Assembly: GCA_047459075.1 (NCBI GenBank)
Contig: VSCH01000017.1
Span: 1 to 61,542 of the forward strand
Direction of reading: 5' to 3'
Source of the DNA: ZC4RG19 sp017577565
GTDB taxonomy: Bacteria > Actinomycetota > Acidimicrobiia > Acidimicrobiales > VFJN01
Length of the DNA: 61,542 bases
The first letter of the stretch is position 1. Each line of letters opens with the position of its first letter. Positions 18,343-28,601 of the stretch are shown piece after piece. The notes beneath the pieces were generated by a model, which saw only the letters and a program-made list of their open reading frames with translations, was not told the DNA's origin and made no database searches. A program made the translations under genes and the position numbers.

Positions 18343-19452
18343 GTGACCCTGTCGTCCATCGCCGTCCTGGCGGCCGAGTCGTCGTCCGGGAACGAGGGCA
18401 ACTTCGCCAGCTTCGAGGTCGCCCCCTGGATCTGGGTGCTGTTCCTCGCCTTCGTCAGCGCCCTGCTGATCGGCGACCTGCTCCTCGTCCACAGCAAGCC
18501 GCACGCCCCCTCCACCAAGGAGGCGGCGATCGAGTCGGCGGTGTGGATCGGCATCGGCGTGGCCTTCACCGGCGTCATGTACTGGTGGCACGGGGGTCAG
18601 GCCGCCACCGAGTACATCTCCGGCTACCTGATCGAGAAGAGCCTGAGCGTCGACAACGTCTTCGTGTGGGCGCTCATCATGAGCTACTTCGCCGTCCCCC
18701 GGGCCTACCAGTTCCGGGTCCTGTTCTGGGGCGTGTTCGGGGCGCTGGTGCTGCGCTTCGCCTTCATCTTCGCCGGTGTCGCCCTGCTCGAGCGGTTCGA
18801 GTGGATGCTGTTCGTCTTCGGCGGCTTCCTGCTCGTCACCGCCGTCCGGATGCTCCGCCACGACGACGAGGAGGTGCACCCCCAGAACAACCCGGTGCTG
18901 CGGGTCGTGCGCCGGGTGATCCCCTCGACCACCGAGTACGACGGCCAGAAGATGTTCGTCCGGCGGGCGGGGAAGGTGCTGGCCACCCCGCTGTTCGCCG
19001 TGCTCATCGTCGTCGAGAGCAGCGACGTCGTGTTCGCCGTCGACTCGATCCCGGCGATCCTGGCCGTCAGCCGCGAGCAGTTCATCGTCTTCAGCTCGAA
19101 CGCCTTCGCCATCCTCGGCCTGCGGGCGCTCTACTTCCTGCTCGCCGACCTGCGCGACAAGTTCACGCTGCTGCAGCAGGGCCTGGCCGTCATCCTCGCC
19201 TACGTCGGCGTCAAGATGATCGTCGCCGAGTGGTACCACATCCCGACGGGCGTCAGCCTCGGGGTCATCGCGGTGGTGCTGGCGGTGTCGATCTGGCTGT
19301 CCATGCGGCGCGACGCCCGCCTGGAGGCGGCCCGGGCGCAGGAGGGCGCCCCCGCCGGCGACGCCGTCGGGGACGGCGCCGGCGACGCTACCGCCCCGGA
19401 GGGCGCGGCCGGCGGCGACGAGCAGCCGGTCGCCCCGCAGCACGAGGACTGA
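18343..19452 (+). CDS. TerC family integral membrane protein (probable Mn2+ exporter or co-factor)
   Basis: TerC/Alx proteins are membrane proteins linked to manganese export and metalation of secreted proteins. The 369-residue protein has about eight hydrophobic helices and the family motifs with membrane Asp/Glu residues: EKSLSVDNVFVWALI and ESSDVVFAVDSIPAILAVS. The last 50 residues are Ala/Gly/Glu-rich and look disordered. GTG 18343 has a clear Shine-Dalgarno GGAGG six bases upstream. The yybP-ykoY riboswitch in its leader makes Mn2+ control very likely, and by inference a role in Mn2+ homeostasis. Confidence 0.92.
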   Translation: MTLSSIAVLAAESSSGNEGNFASFEVAPWIWVLFLAFVSALLIGDLLLVHSKPHAPSTKEAAIESAVWIGIGVAFTGVMYWWHGGQAATEYISGYLIEKSLSVDNVFVWALIMSYFAVPRAYQFRVLFWGVFGALVLRFAFIFAGVALLERFEWMLFVFGGFLLVTAVRMLRHDDEEVHPQNNPVLRVVRRVIPSTTEYDGQKMFVRRAGKVLATPLFAVLIVVESSDVVFAVDSIPAILAVSREQFIVFSSNAFAILGLRALYFLLADLRDKFTLLQQGLAVILAYVGVKMIVAEWYHIPTGVSLGVIAVVLAVSIWLSMRRDARLEAARAQEGAPAGDAVGDGAGDATAPEGAAGGDEQPVAPQHED

Positions 19453-19454
19453 CC

Positions 19455-19470
19455 GGGGCGGGCCGGCCCC
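19455..19470. terminator. Short GC hairpin between convergent genes
   Basis: Arms GGGGC and GCCCC with a six-base loop lie between the terC stop and the stop of the methyltransferase on the other strand. Weak, inferred from position only. Confidence 0.25.
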
Positions 19471-19521
19471 GCCGGTCGGTCGCCCGGACGCGGGGACGGC
19501 GCCGGCTCGGGCGGTGCCGGC

Positions 19522-20331
19522 TCAGGCCGTGCCGGCGAAGACGACGATCGAGCGGCGCAGCGGCGGCGGCGACGGCCCCAGCAGGTCGATCGCCCGCAGC
19601 CGCACCCGCTCGTGGGTGCGGTGGTCGGACGCCGCCAGGTAGGGCGCCAGCTGGGGCATGCCCATCCGCCAGGCGATCATCTCCTTGGCGGTCAGGTCGT
19701 GGAGGTCGACGGTCACCTGCGCCACGTCGCCCCGCAGGCCCGAGCCCGCGACCGCGGCGGCCATGCCGTCCTCGGACGCCAGCTGCGGCACGGCCTGCTC
19801 CCGCAGGTCGACGTACCAGGCCGGCGGCGTCCACCCCGCCTCGGCGGCGGCCCGGTCGACGGCGTGCTTGACCGGGTGGTCGTCGTCGGCGGCGTAGGCG
19901 GCGACGAGCACGGGCGCACCCGGCCGGCACACCCGGGCCGCCTCGGCGAAGGCCTCGGCGGGATCGGCCAGGTGGGTGAAGGAGAAGGCGGCGACGAGGC
20001 CGTCGACCGACCGGTCGGCGAGGGGCAGGGCGGCCGCGTCACCGACCATGCGGCCGACGAGCGGCGCCCGGTTGGCCCGCAGCATGGCGGGGGAGAGGTC
20101 GACGGCGACGACCCGGGCCCCGGCCTCGGCGGCGGCCAGCGAGGCCGCGCCCGTGCCGCTGCCGACGTCGAGCACCAGCCGGCCGCCGAGCGGCACCGGC
20201 GAGCGGGCCACGAGGACGTCGGCGAGCCGGTCGTAGACCGCCGCCGGACCTTCGTTCCAGGCCTCCCCGGTGCGGTCGTAGGCCTCCCGCACGGCGGTGT
20301 GCAGCTGCCGACCCCGCTTCCTCACAGCCAT
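19522..20331 (-). CDS. Class I SAM-dependent methyltransferase
   Basis: Small-molecule-type methyltransferase of 269 residues. SAM-binding motif I (LVLDVGSGTGAAS), the acidic post-motif (VVAVDLSPAML), GDAAALPLADRSVDGLVAAF and the carrier-loop region are all present, as in UbiE/Methyltransf_11 proteins. The substrate cannot be read from the sequence. ATG 20331 overlaps the end of the upstream kinase-like gene by ten bases, so the two are co-translated and may act on the same metabolite. Convergent with terC. Confidence 0.82.
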   Translation of the reverse strand: MAVRKRGRQLHTAVREAYDRTGEAWNEGPAAVYDRLADVLVARSPVPLGGRLVLDVGSGTGAASLAAAEAGARVVAVDLSPAMLRANRAPLVGRMVGDAAALPLADRSVDGLVAAFSFTHLADPAEAFAEAARVCRPGAPVLVAAYAADDDHPVKHAVDRAAAEAGWTPPAWYVDLREQAVPQLASEDGMAAAVAGSGLRGDVAQVTVDLHDLTAKEMIAWRMGMPQLAPYLAASDHRTHERVRLRAIDLLGPSPPPLRRSIVVFAGTA

Positions 20332-21356
20332 CGCGCCCCCTCCCGGGCCCGGTCGACCCACCAGCCCAGCTCCTCGTCGTCGCCGAGCGCCTTCTCCCAG
20401 CCGAGCTCCACGACCGTGCCGAGCAGGCACAGCCCGAGCTGGCGGTCCCACCACCCGCCGTCCACGTCGACGCCGCGCCGGGCGAGGGCGCGGCGGAACC
20501 GGTCGATCGCGCCCTCCTTGGCCTCGGGGAGGCGGGCCCGGTTGGTCGCCAGGTACCAGCCCAGGTCGTGGCAGGCCGGCCCCTCGCCGGGGTAGGCGCA
20601 GTCGAGCAAGATCGTCCGGCCGTCCGGGTGGCTGCCGAGGTTGCCCATCTTCCAGTCGCCGTGCAGGAAGGTCCACGGCGTGGCGGCCAGGGCCTCGACG
20701 AGCAGCCCGGGCTCGCGCCGGATCGCCGCCACGGTCTCGGCGACGTCGGCGGGGGCGCGGCGGGCGAAGTCCTGCCACCCCTGTGCCGCCAGCACCGGCA
20801 CGGGGTGCGGCCAGCCGCGGTCGCGCTCGCAGGCGAGCATCCCCGGGCCGAAGAACGACCAGCGCACCGACGGCGGCAGCAGCCCGACGTCGTCGCGCCA
20901 CCCCCAGAAGCGGGCCGACACGTCGGCGAGGTGCTCGACGAACGCCGCGTGCTGCTCGGCGGGCACGGGGTCGTCGCCCTCGGGGACGAGGTGCTCACCC
21001 ACGTCGCGCATCAGGAGGGCGGCGCCCCACCCGTTGCGCCCGAAGCCCCGGGCGGCGCCGACGACGGCGTGGTCGACCGTGGGCGGCAGCGCGTCGAGCA
21101 GGCCGGAGCTCCAGACGGTGACCTGGCGGCACGTGAGGTCGCCGAGGGAGCGGGCGATCCAGTCGTCGTCGACGTGCACCACCTTGAGCACGAACCGCTC
21201 GCCGCCGATCTCGACCCGCTCGAAGCGGGAGCCCGACTTGGCGTCGGCGGTGCGGAACGGCCGGCGGCTCGTCGCCCCGGCGACCAGCTCGTCGATCGTC
21301 GCGGCGGTCGGGTGGGGGCTGACCGGGAGCGCCCGGGTGGGCGTGGAGCTGGGCAT
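20322..21356 (-). CDS. Aminoglycoside phosphotransferase-like kinase family protein
   Basis: Protein-kinase-fold phosphotransferase (APH/choline kinase family), 344 residues. The catalytic HGDWKMGNLG (HGDxxxxN) and the metal-binding LLDCAYPGEGPACHDLGWYLA region are present, as is the nucleotide-binding FVLKVVHV with its Lys. Substrates in this family range from antibiotics to sugars and amines; nothing here picks one. ATG 21356 has a Shine-Dalgarno GGAGG six bases upstream. It overlaps the methyltransferase gene downstream, forming a two-gene operon. About 190 bases upstream, to the next gene, hold no gene I can see. Confidence 0.78.
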   Translation of the reverse strand: MPSSTPTRALPVSPHPTAATIDELVAGATSRRPFRTADAKSGSRFERVEIGGERFVLKVVHVDDDWIARSLGDLTCRQVTVWSSGLLDALPPTVDHAVVGAARGFGRNGWGAALLMRDVGEHLVPEGDDPVPAEQHAAFVEHLADVSARFWGWRDDVGLLPPSVRWSFFGPGMLACERDRGWPHPVPVLAAQGWQDFARRAPADVAETVAAIRREPGLLVEALAATPWTFLHGDWKMGNLGSHPDGRTILLDCAYPGEGPACHDLGWYLATNRARLPEAKEGAIDRFRRALARRGVDVDGGWWDRQLGLCLLGTVVELGWEKALGDDEELGWWVDRAREGARWL

Positions 21357-21544
21357 CGGCGACCTCCGCCTCGGCCGCGCCAGCTTGCCAGGCCGCCGGG
21401 CGCGAAGCGAGGGTGGCGCCGGCCGCCGAGCGGCACCACCCTCGCGACCTGGGCCCCGGGCCGGCGGGGGCTCCGGCCCGGGGCATCGGGCCGGGCCGCC
21501 GGGCGGGGGTCGGCCCGGCGGCCGTCGGCCCGTCTCCCCGGCGG

Positions 21545-22387
21545 TCAGACCATCCGCCGGTAGCGGCGGACGGCCAGCGGGACGAAGACCGCCAGGATGG
21601 CGAGCGACCAGGCGACCGAGGCGATGACGCCCCCGCCGACCGGCTGGCCGAGGGCCAGGTCCCGGGCGGCGTCGGCCGTGACGCTGACCGGCTGGTGCTC
21701 GGCGAACGCCTGCAGCCACCCCGGCATGAACGAGGTGTCGACGAAGGCCGAGGAGGCGAAGGTCAGCGGGAACACCAGCGGGAAGATCGCCGCCTGGGCC
21801 GCCTCGCTGTTGGGGGCGCCGAGCCCGACCGTCGCCACCACCCACGACAGGGCGAAGGCGAACAGCAGGACGAGCGCGACGGCCAGCAGGTAGGCGGGCA
21901 CGCCGCCGTGGATGCGGAAGCCGACGGCGAACCCGACGACCGTGACCAGGGCCATGACCGCCACGTTGCGGATCGTGTCGGCGAGCGTGCGCCCGACCAG
22001 GACGGCCGAGCGGGCCATGGGCAGCGAGCGGAAGCGCTCGATGAGCCCCTTGGCCATGTCGTCGGCCAGGCCGACGCCCGTGGCCATGGCGCCGAACGTC
22101 GCCGCCTGCACGAAGACGCCCGGCATGAGGTAGTCGACGTAGTCGATGCTCGGGTCCGACAGCGTGATCGACTCGCCGAACACGTAGCGGAACAGCAGGA
22201 CGATGATCACCGGCTGGATCGTCGAGAAGACGATGAGCTCGGGCAGCCGGAGGTAGGCGACGAGGTTCCGCCAGGTGACGGCGAGCGCGTCACCCACGGT
22301 GTGGCGCCAGGTGGCGCGGGTCGTGGCCGGCGGGGTCTCGGCCAGGACGGCGTCGGGGGAGGTGAGGGTCGTCGTGGTCACGCTCAT
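21545..22387 (-). CDS. ABC-2 permease, daunorubicin-resistance (DrrB) type
   Basis: Membrane subunit of a two-gene exporter of the DrrAB type, 280 residues. Seen: six hydrophobic helices, the ABC-2 motif (LADDMAKGLIERFRSLPMARS) and the late FPLTFASSAFVDTSFMPGWL. The ATG at 22387 overlaps the stop of the ATPase gene (ATGA), so they are coupled. DrrAB systems export drugs or lipids; the substrate is unknown. A MarR regulator is divergent from the ATPase gene and is the probable regulator. Confidence 0.88.
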   Translation of the reverse strand: MSVTTTTLTSPDAVLAETPPATTRATWRHTVGDALAVTWRNLVAYLRLPELIVFSTIQPVIIVLLFRYVFGESITLSDPSIDYVDYLMPGVFVQAATFGAMATGVGLADDMAKGLIERFRSLPMARSAVLVGRTLADTIRNVAVMALVTVVGFAVGFRIHGGVPAYLLAVALVLLFAFALSWVVATVGLGAPNSEAAQAAIFPLVFPLTFASSAFVDTSFMPGWLQAFAEHQPVSVTADAARDLALGQPVGGGVIASVAWSLAILAVFVPLAVRRYRRMV

Positions 22388-23385
22388 GCGGCACCTCGCT
22401 GGGTCTCGTCGGTGTCGTCGGTCTCGGCCGGGCGGCCGGTCAGGGCGAGGAAGACGTCGTCGAGGCTCGGGCCCCGGACGGTCAGCCCGTCGGGGGGCGT
22501 GCCGGCGGCGTCGAGCGCCCGCAGCACGCCCACGACGGCGCGGGCGCCGTCGTCGACCGTCAGCTCGACCGAGCTGCCGTCCACCCGGGCCGGCAGGTCG
22601 AGCCGGTCGGCGAGGTGGGTGGCCGCCCGGGCGGCGGTCTGCGGGTCGGGGAGCTTCAGGCCGACGACGGTGCCGCCGAGGCGGGCCTTGAGCTCGGCCG
22701 GCGTGCCCTCGGCGATGACCCGCCCGTGGTCGATGACCGCGATGCGGTCGGCCAGCCGGTCCGCCTCCTCCAGGTACTGCGTGGTGAGCAGCAGGGTCGT
22801 GCCGTCGGCCACGAGCTCCTCGATGACCTGCCAGAGGTCGTTGCGGCTGGCCGGGTCGAGCCCGGTGGTGGGCTCGTCGAGGAACAGCACCGGCGGCCGG
22901 TGGACGAGGGCGGCGGCCAGGTCGAGCCGGCGGCGCATCCCACCGGAGTAGGTCTTGGCCGGGCGGTCGGCGGCCTCGACCAGGCCGAAGCGCTCCAGCA
23001 GCTCGCCGGTCCGCCGGGCGACCTCCCGGCGGGGGAGGTGGGTCAGGCGCCCGACGAGGTGGAGGTTCTCGCGGCCGGTGAGGTTCTCGTCGACCGCCGC
23101 GTACTGGCCGGCGAGCCCGATCGTCGCCCGCACGGCCTGGGGGTCGCGGGCCACGTCGATGCCGCGGACGAGGGCCCGCCCGCCGTCGGGCTGCAGGATC
23201 GTCGTCAGGATGCGGACGGTCGTCGTCTTGCCGGCGCCGTTGGGGCCCAGCAGGCCGAGGACGGTGCCGGGGGCGACGCTGAGGTCGATGCCGGCGAGCG
23301 CCTGCACGGGCCCGAAGCGCTTGATCAGGCCCTCGATGAGGATCGCCGGCTGGTCGGTCGTGCCGGGGAGGGTCGTAGGAGCCAT
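22384..23385 (-). CDS. ABC transporter ATP-binding protein, DrrA type
   Basis: ATPase of the DrrAB-like exporter, 333 residues. Walker A GPNGAGKT, Q-loop GLAGQYAAVDENLTG (typical of DrrA), signature YSGGMRRRLD, Walker B VLFLDEPTTGLDP and switch LTTQYLEEAD are seen; the Gln in place of the switch His is usual in DrrA proteins. The C-terminal domain ends in DDVFLALTGRPAE. Start ATG 23385 chosen over an upstream codon at 23409 because the extra eight residues would overlap the operator region. Divergent from the MarR gene with 101 bases between. Confidence 0.9.
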   Translation of the reverse strand: MAPTTLPGTTDQPAILIEGLIKRFGPVQALAGIDLSVAPGTVLGLLGPNGAGKTTTVRILTTILQPDGGRALVRGIDVARDPQAVRATIGLAGQYAAVDENLTGRENLHLVGRLTHLPRREVARRTGELLERFGLVEAADRPAKTYSGGMRRRLDLAAALVHRPPVLFLDEPTTGLDPASRNDLWQVIEELVADGTTLLLTTQYLEEADRLADRIAVIDHGRVIAEGTPAELKARLGGTVVGLKLPDPQTAARAATHLADRLDLPARVDGSSVELTVDDGARAVVGVLRALDAAGTPPDGLTVRGPSLDDVFLALTGRPAETDDTDETQRGAA

Positions 23386-23408
23386 GGCCGAGAAGTTCGC
23401 GCAGATCA

Positions 23409-23456
23409 TTGAGTCAGATCAACAACTTTTTCGCTCGGATCATTGAGGGTGTTCAA
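23409..23456. promoter_or_regulatory. Two MarR-type operator half-site pairs (TTGA-N6-TCAA) between the exporter and its regulator
   Basis: Two copies of the same inverted repeat, TTGA-N6-TCAA, occur at 23409-23422 and 23443-23456, with centres 34 bases (about three helix turns) apart. One sits near the drrA-side promoter, the other near the -35 region of the marR promoter, whose -10 box is TACCAT at 23474-23479. MarR dimers typically bind such palindromes in the space between divergent genes. The region is noticeably more AT-rich than its surroundings. Confidence 0.7.
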
Positions 23457-23486
23457 TCAACTGGCCGAGCGGATACCATCCACCCC

Positions 23487-24362
23487 GTGGACCGCGACGA
23501 AGCCGCCAGGACCGTCACCGAGGCCGTGACGGTGCTGTTCCTCTCCGCCGAGAACCAGGCGCGGTTCCACCACGCGTCCGAGCGGCTCGGGGTCTCGCCG
23601 CCGATGCTCAAGGCCCTGCTCGAGCTCGAGCCCGACGAGCAGGTCCCGATGCGGGACCTCGCCGTCCGCTGGGGGGTCGACGCCTCCTTCGTGACCGTCG
23701 TCTGCGACGGCCTCGAGGCCCGGGGGTTGATCGAGCGGCGCGTGGCCCCCTGGGACCGCCGGGTCAAGGTCGTCAGCCTCACCGAGCGCGGCGTCGAGGC
23801 GCTGGAGGAGGTGCAGGACGAGGTCTTCGGCCCCCGGGCCGGCTTCGACGCGCTGACCCCCGAGGAGCAGGTCACCCTGGCCACGCTGCTGCGCAAGATG
23901 GTCACGGCCCAGGTGGCCTACGACGAGACCATCGCCGACCAGGTGCCCCTGGCGCCGGCCATCCGTCGCCTCACCGCCGCCCGGCCGCGGTTCCGGGGCG
24001 GCGGCCCGCCCCGGGGGCGCGGCCCCCACCACCGGCACGAGGGCGCCGACGCCGACGAGGGGCTGGGGGGCGACTGGCGCGAGCACCTGGCGGCGCACCG
24101 GGAGGAGATCCGGCGCCTCAAGGAGGAGATCGCCCGGATCAGCGCCGCGGTGCGCATGAACGCCCAGCAGGTCGTCGAGGACCCCGTCGCCGCCGTCCGC
24201 CAGGCCAAGCGCACCAAGGCCGAGGTCAAGGCGGTGAAGAACCAGGTGAAGGCCGAGGCCAAGGCGGTCAAGGCCGGCGTGAAGTCCGAGGTCAAGTCCC
24301 GGCTCAAGGGCGGGAAGGCCGCGGGGGCGACTCAGCGGCCGTCGCGGCGGCGGTCGGACTGA
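23487..24362 (+). CDS. MarR family transcriptional regulator with Lys/Ala-rich tail
   Basis: Winged-helix regulator likely controlling the divergent exporter. Residues ~1-150 contain the MarR fold (MRDLAVRWGVDASFVTVVCDGLEARGLIERRV, given as parts: RDLAVRWGVD, LEARGLIERR; wing PWDRRVKVVSLTERG). The rest is unusual: an Arg/Gly/His-rich linker, a coiled-coil-like stretch (EIRRLKEEIARIS) and a Lys/Ala-rich C-terminus (KAEAKAVKAGVK) like a histone H1 tail. Start GTG 23487 follows TACCAT (23474-23479) by seven bases and looks leaderless. At 291 residues it is about twice the usual MarR length. Two TTGA-N6-TCAA palindromes lie just upstream. Confidence 0.85.
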   Translation: MDRDEAARTVTEAVTVLFLSAENQARFHHASERLGVSPPMLKALLELEPDEQVPMRDLAVRWGVDASFVTVVCDGLEARGLIERRVAPWDRRVKVVSLTERGVEALEEVQDEVFGPRAGFDALTPEEQVTLATLLRKMVTAQVAYDETIADQVPLAPAIRRLTAARPRFRGGGPPRGRGPHHRHEGADADEGLGGDWREHLAAHREEIRRLKEEIARISAAVRMNAQQVVEDPVAAVRQAKRTKAEVKAVKNQVKAEAKAVKAGVKSEVKSRLKGGKAAGATQRPSRRRSD

Positions 24363-24462
24363 GCGCCCCGGTCACCGGCGGGCCCGCGCCACCGGGCCTC
24401 GCGCTCGCCGCGCGCCGCCGCTCACCGGGGGCTGGCGGCGCCCACCGGTAACCTCGCCGCCG

Positions 24463-26423
24463 ATGGGCATCCACGAGGAGGACGTCGCCGCCGTCCGGTC
24501 GGCGTCCGACATCGTGCAGATCGTCAGCGAGTACACCCCGCTGAAGCGGTCCGGGCGCCAGTGGGCGGGGCTGTGCCCGTTCCACACCGAGAAGACCCCC
24601 TCCTTCTCGGTCAACCCCGAGGACAACGTGTACTACTGCTTCGGCTGCCAGGCGAAGGGCGACGTCATCACCTTCGTCATGGAGAAGGAGCAGGTCGACT
24701 TCCCCACGGCGGTCGAGCGCCTGGCGGCCCGCTACGGCATCTCCCTCCGCTACACCGACCGGGCCGAGGGCGAGGGGCGGAAGCGCCGGGCCCGTCTCGT
24801 CGACACCATGGCCCGGGCGGTCGAGTGGTACCACCAGCGCCTGCTGTCGGCGCCGGACGCCGGGCCGGCCCGCCGCTACCTGCGGGAGCGGGGGATCGAC
24901 GGCGACGTCGTGCGCGAGTTCCGGCTGGGGTGGGCGCCCGACAGCTGGGACGCCCTCGTGCGGGCGCTGCGCCTCGACCGCGAGCTGGCCGAGGGCACCG
25001 GCCTCGCCCGCTACAGCCGGGGCCGGCTGCACGACCACTTCCGGGCCCGGGTGATGTTCCCGATCTACGACGAGCGCGGCGACCCGGTGAGCTTCGGCGG
25101 GCGGATCCTCCCGGGGGGCGAGCGGCAGGGCAACCGGGGCAAGTACGTCAACACCGCCGAGACGCCCCTCTACAGCAAGTCGAAGGTGCTCTACGGCCTC
25201 GACCGGGCCAAGACCTCGATCGTCGGCTCGGGGACCGCGGTCGTCTGCGAGGGCTACACCGACGTCATCGGCTTCCACCGGGCCGGCGTGCCCCTCGCCG
25301 TCGCGACCTGTGGCACCGCCCTCACCGACGACCACGTGCGGTTGCTGACCCGCTTCGGCGCCCAGCGGCTGGTCCTCGCCTTCGACGCCGACAGCGCCGG
25401 GCGGGCGGCGGCCGAGCGGTTCTACGCCTGGGAGCGCGAGCACGAGCTGGAGGTCGCGGTCGCCGACCTGCCGCCGGGACAGGACCCGGCCGACGTCGCC
25501 CACACCGACCCCGAGCGCCTGGCCGCCGCGGTCGAGGGCGCCACGCCGTTCCTGCGGTTCCGGCTGGAGCGGGTGTTCGCCGACGCCGACCTGTCGACCA
25601 ACGAGGGCCGGGCCCGGGCCGCCGAGCGCGCCCTGGCGATGGTGGCCGAGCACCCCGACGAGCTCGTGCGCGACCAGTACCTCATGGACGTCGCCTCCCG
25701 CTGCCGGGCCGAGCCGGACCGGCTCCGGGCGATGCTCGAGCGCCTGCGGCGCCAGCCGGCGGCGGCCCGGGCGGCCCGGGGGCGCTCCGGCACCGGTGGG
25801 CGTGGCGGGGGCCGCGGGGCCCCGGGCGGGGACGAGCCGCCGCTGGAGGAGCCGCCGTGGCTCGCCGCGACCTCGACCGGCGGCGACGGGCCCCGGGGCG
25901 GCCGCGCGGTCGCCGACCGGCCCGACGACGGGGCGCCGCCGGGGGGTGCGGGGGCGACGGCTCGTGCCCGCGGCGCGGCGGCGGGCCGGGCGCGCGAGGG
26001 CCCGGCCATGGAGGTGCTGCGCCACGCCGTCCACAACCCCGTCGAGGTGGCGCCGTGGCTGGTCGAGGCGCTGTTCGACGACCCGGTGCAGCGCGAGGTC
26101 TACCTGGCGCTGCTGGAGAACGACACGCACGGCGATGCGCTGGCCGCCGCCGGACCCGAGGCCCAGGACCTGCTCGCCCGCCTGCTGGTCGAGGAGCCGA
26201 TCTCCGAGCCCTTCGACGCCGTCCGGCTGCTGCTCATGCACGTCGCCCGGCGGGAGGTGGCGGCGGTCCGCCTGGCCGCTCGGACCGCCCCGGACACCGC
26301 CCGGGTGCTGGCCGACCTGGCGGAGCTGAACCGCATCATCGACGACCTGCGCAGCGCCCAAACCGCGGCGGAATCAGCCGACCGGTTGCTAGCCTGGCTC
26401 GAAGACCGGGTTGGAGACGGGGG

Positions 26424-26427
<4 letters not shown>
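24463..26427 (+). CDS. dnaG: DNA primase
   Basis: Makes RNA primers for replication. The 654-residue protein has the CHC2 zinc finger (Cys38, His41, Cys59, Cys62), the TOPRIM fold with VVCEGYTDVIGFH and LAFDADSAGRAA, and a C-terminal helical region that in other primases contacts DnaB. Between them, around residues 430-510, is a Gly/Arg/Ala-rich linker typical of actinobacteria. ATG 24463 is eight bases after TAACCT (24449-24454), without a Shine-Dalgarno sequence. Its stop overlaps the start of the sigma factor gene as ATGA, keeping the conserved dnaG-rpoD pairing. Confidence 0.96.
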
Positions 26428-27749
<1,322 letters not shown>

Positions 27750-27791
27750 AGGGCCCGCCGGGGGTGATCGTGCAACGGGGCGCGGGTTTGC

Positions 27792-27797
27792 TAGCCT
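27792..27797 (+). promoter_or_regulatory. -10 box for the tRNA pair (TAGCCT)
   Basis: TAGCCT preceded by TGC, an extended -10 form, lies 14 bases before the tRNA-Asn gene. It probably drives both tRNAs. Confidence 0.6.
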
Positions 27798-27810
27798 GAC
27801 GCTCTCGCAG

Positions 27811-27883
27811 TCCGGGGTAGCACAATCGGCAGTGCGGCTCCCTGTTAAGGAGATGGTTGTGGGTTCGAGTCCCACCCCCGGAG
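27811..27883 (+). tRNA. tRNA-Asn (anticodon GTT)
   Basis: Cloverleaf with acceptor TCCGGGG/CCCCGGA, D arm, anticodon stem around CTGTTAA (anticodon GTT), T stem GTGGG/CCCAC with loop TTCGAGT. Discriminator base is G. No CCA is encoded. Confidence 0.95.
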
Positions 27884-27896
27884 CGGACGACGATCT

Positions 27897-27969
27897 GGGC
27901 CTGTAGCTCAGTGGTCAGAGCAGGCGACTCATAATCGCTTGGTCGTGGGTTCGATCCCCACCGGGCCCA
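27897..27969 (+). tRNA. tRNA with CAT anticodon, probably tRNA-Ile2 (lysidine-modified)
   Basis: Cloverleaf with acceptor GGGCCTG/CGGGCCC, T stem GTGGG/CCCAC, anticodon CAT at 27930-27932. A naive reading is tRNA-Met. However, the anticodon arm and flanks (AGAGCAGGCGACTCATAA) closely resemble E. coli tRNA-Ile2, and the acceptor has C4-G69 and C5-G68, the pairs known to mark tRNA-Ile2 for TilS. I therefore favour Ile2, decoding AUA after lysidine formation. Discriminator A, no encoded CCA. Confidence 0.75.
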
Positions 27970-28045
27970 CGGCGTCCACACAGGTCCACCGCCCGGCGGC
28001 TCGGGTGCGCGGCGACCACGTCGGCATCGGGCATGATCTCGGGCC

Positions 28046-28582
28046 ATGGTGGGCGGTGGGGCCTCGGTGGCGCTGGACGACCCCGCGACGCGTCGGGCGG
28101 TCGAGGAGTACCGGCGGACCGCACAGCGGACGCTCGCGGTGGGGGTGGTGTGGCTCGTCGTGGCCGTCGTCGCCGCCGGCGTCGGCGACGTCGAAGGGGG
28201 ATCCGGCGGCGTCGCTGGGGCCGTGTTCGGCGTCGGGCTGATCATCGGCATGTTCGGCGTCGGCGTCGGAGTGTGGGGCGGCCGCGCGACCATCCGCGAG
28301 GTGCTCGGTCGCTCACCCTGGTCCGAGGTCCCGGCGTCTCGGGTGGTCGCCCCGTGGGGCAGGAACGGGTACCCGGTGCTGGTGCTGCGCGGCGACGGGC
28401 CCGATGCCGAGCGGCTGATGGTGCCGTCCTCGCTCTCCTTCTGGAACAAGCGGCTGTCGATCGACCGCAGCGACACCGTGCTGCTCGCATGGGGCGGCCC
28501 GGACTGGGCGGTCGCCGCCCCGCCGGACCGGTCGGTCCTGGTCGTCGTGAAGGAATCGTCGGGGCCGTACCCCGAGCGCTGA
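28046..28582 (+). CDS. Small membrane protein of unknown function
   Basis: Not recognised. The 178-residue protein has two hydrophobic helices near the N-terminus (TLAVGVVWLVVAVVAAGV and GVGLIIGMFGVGVGVWGG) followed by a soluble ~90-residue domain. The ATG at 28046 follows CATGAT by eight bases, a weak -10 box. Its 3' end faces the caspase-like gene, 19 bases away. Located directly after two tRNA genes. Confidence 0.6.
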   Translation: MVGGGASVALDDPATRRAVEEYRRTAQRTLAVGVVWLVVAVVAAGVGDVEGGSGGVAGAVFGVGLIIGMFGVGVGVWGGRATIREVLGRSPWSEVPASRVVAPWGRNGYPVLVLRGDGPDAERLMVPSSLSFWNKRLSIDRSDTVLLAWGGPDWAVAAPPDRSVLVVVKESSGPYPER

Positions 28583-28601
28583 GCCGCTCAGGACGGGCAG
28601 C

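Noticed and set aside
27897..27969. Plain tRNA-Met call
   Set aside because: Acceptor pairs and anticodon arm fit tRNA-Ile2 better; kept as Ile2 with moderate confidence.
27811..28600. tRNA pair as an integration site of a mobile element
   Set aside because: No integrase, no partial tRNA repeat and no phage genes downstream; only the two small genes.
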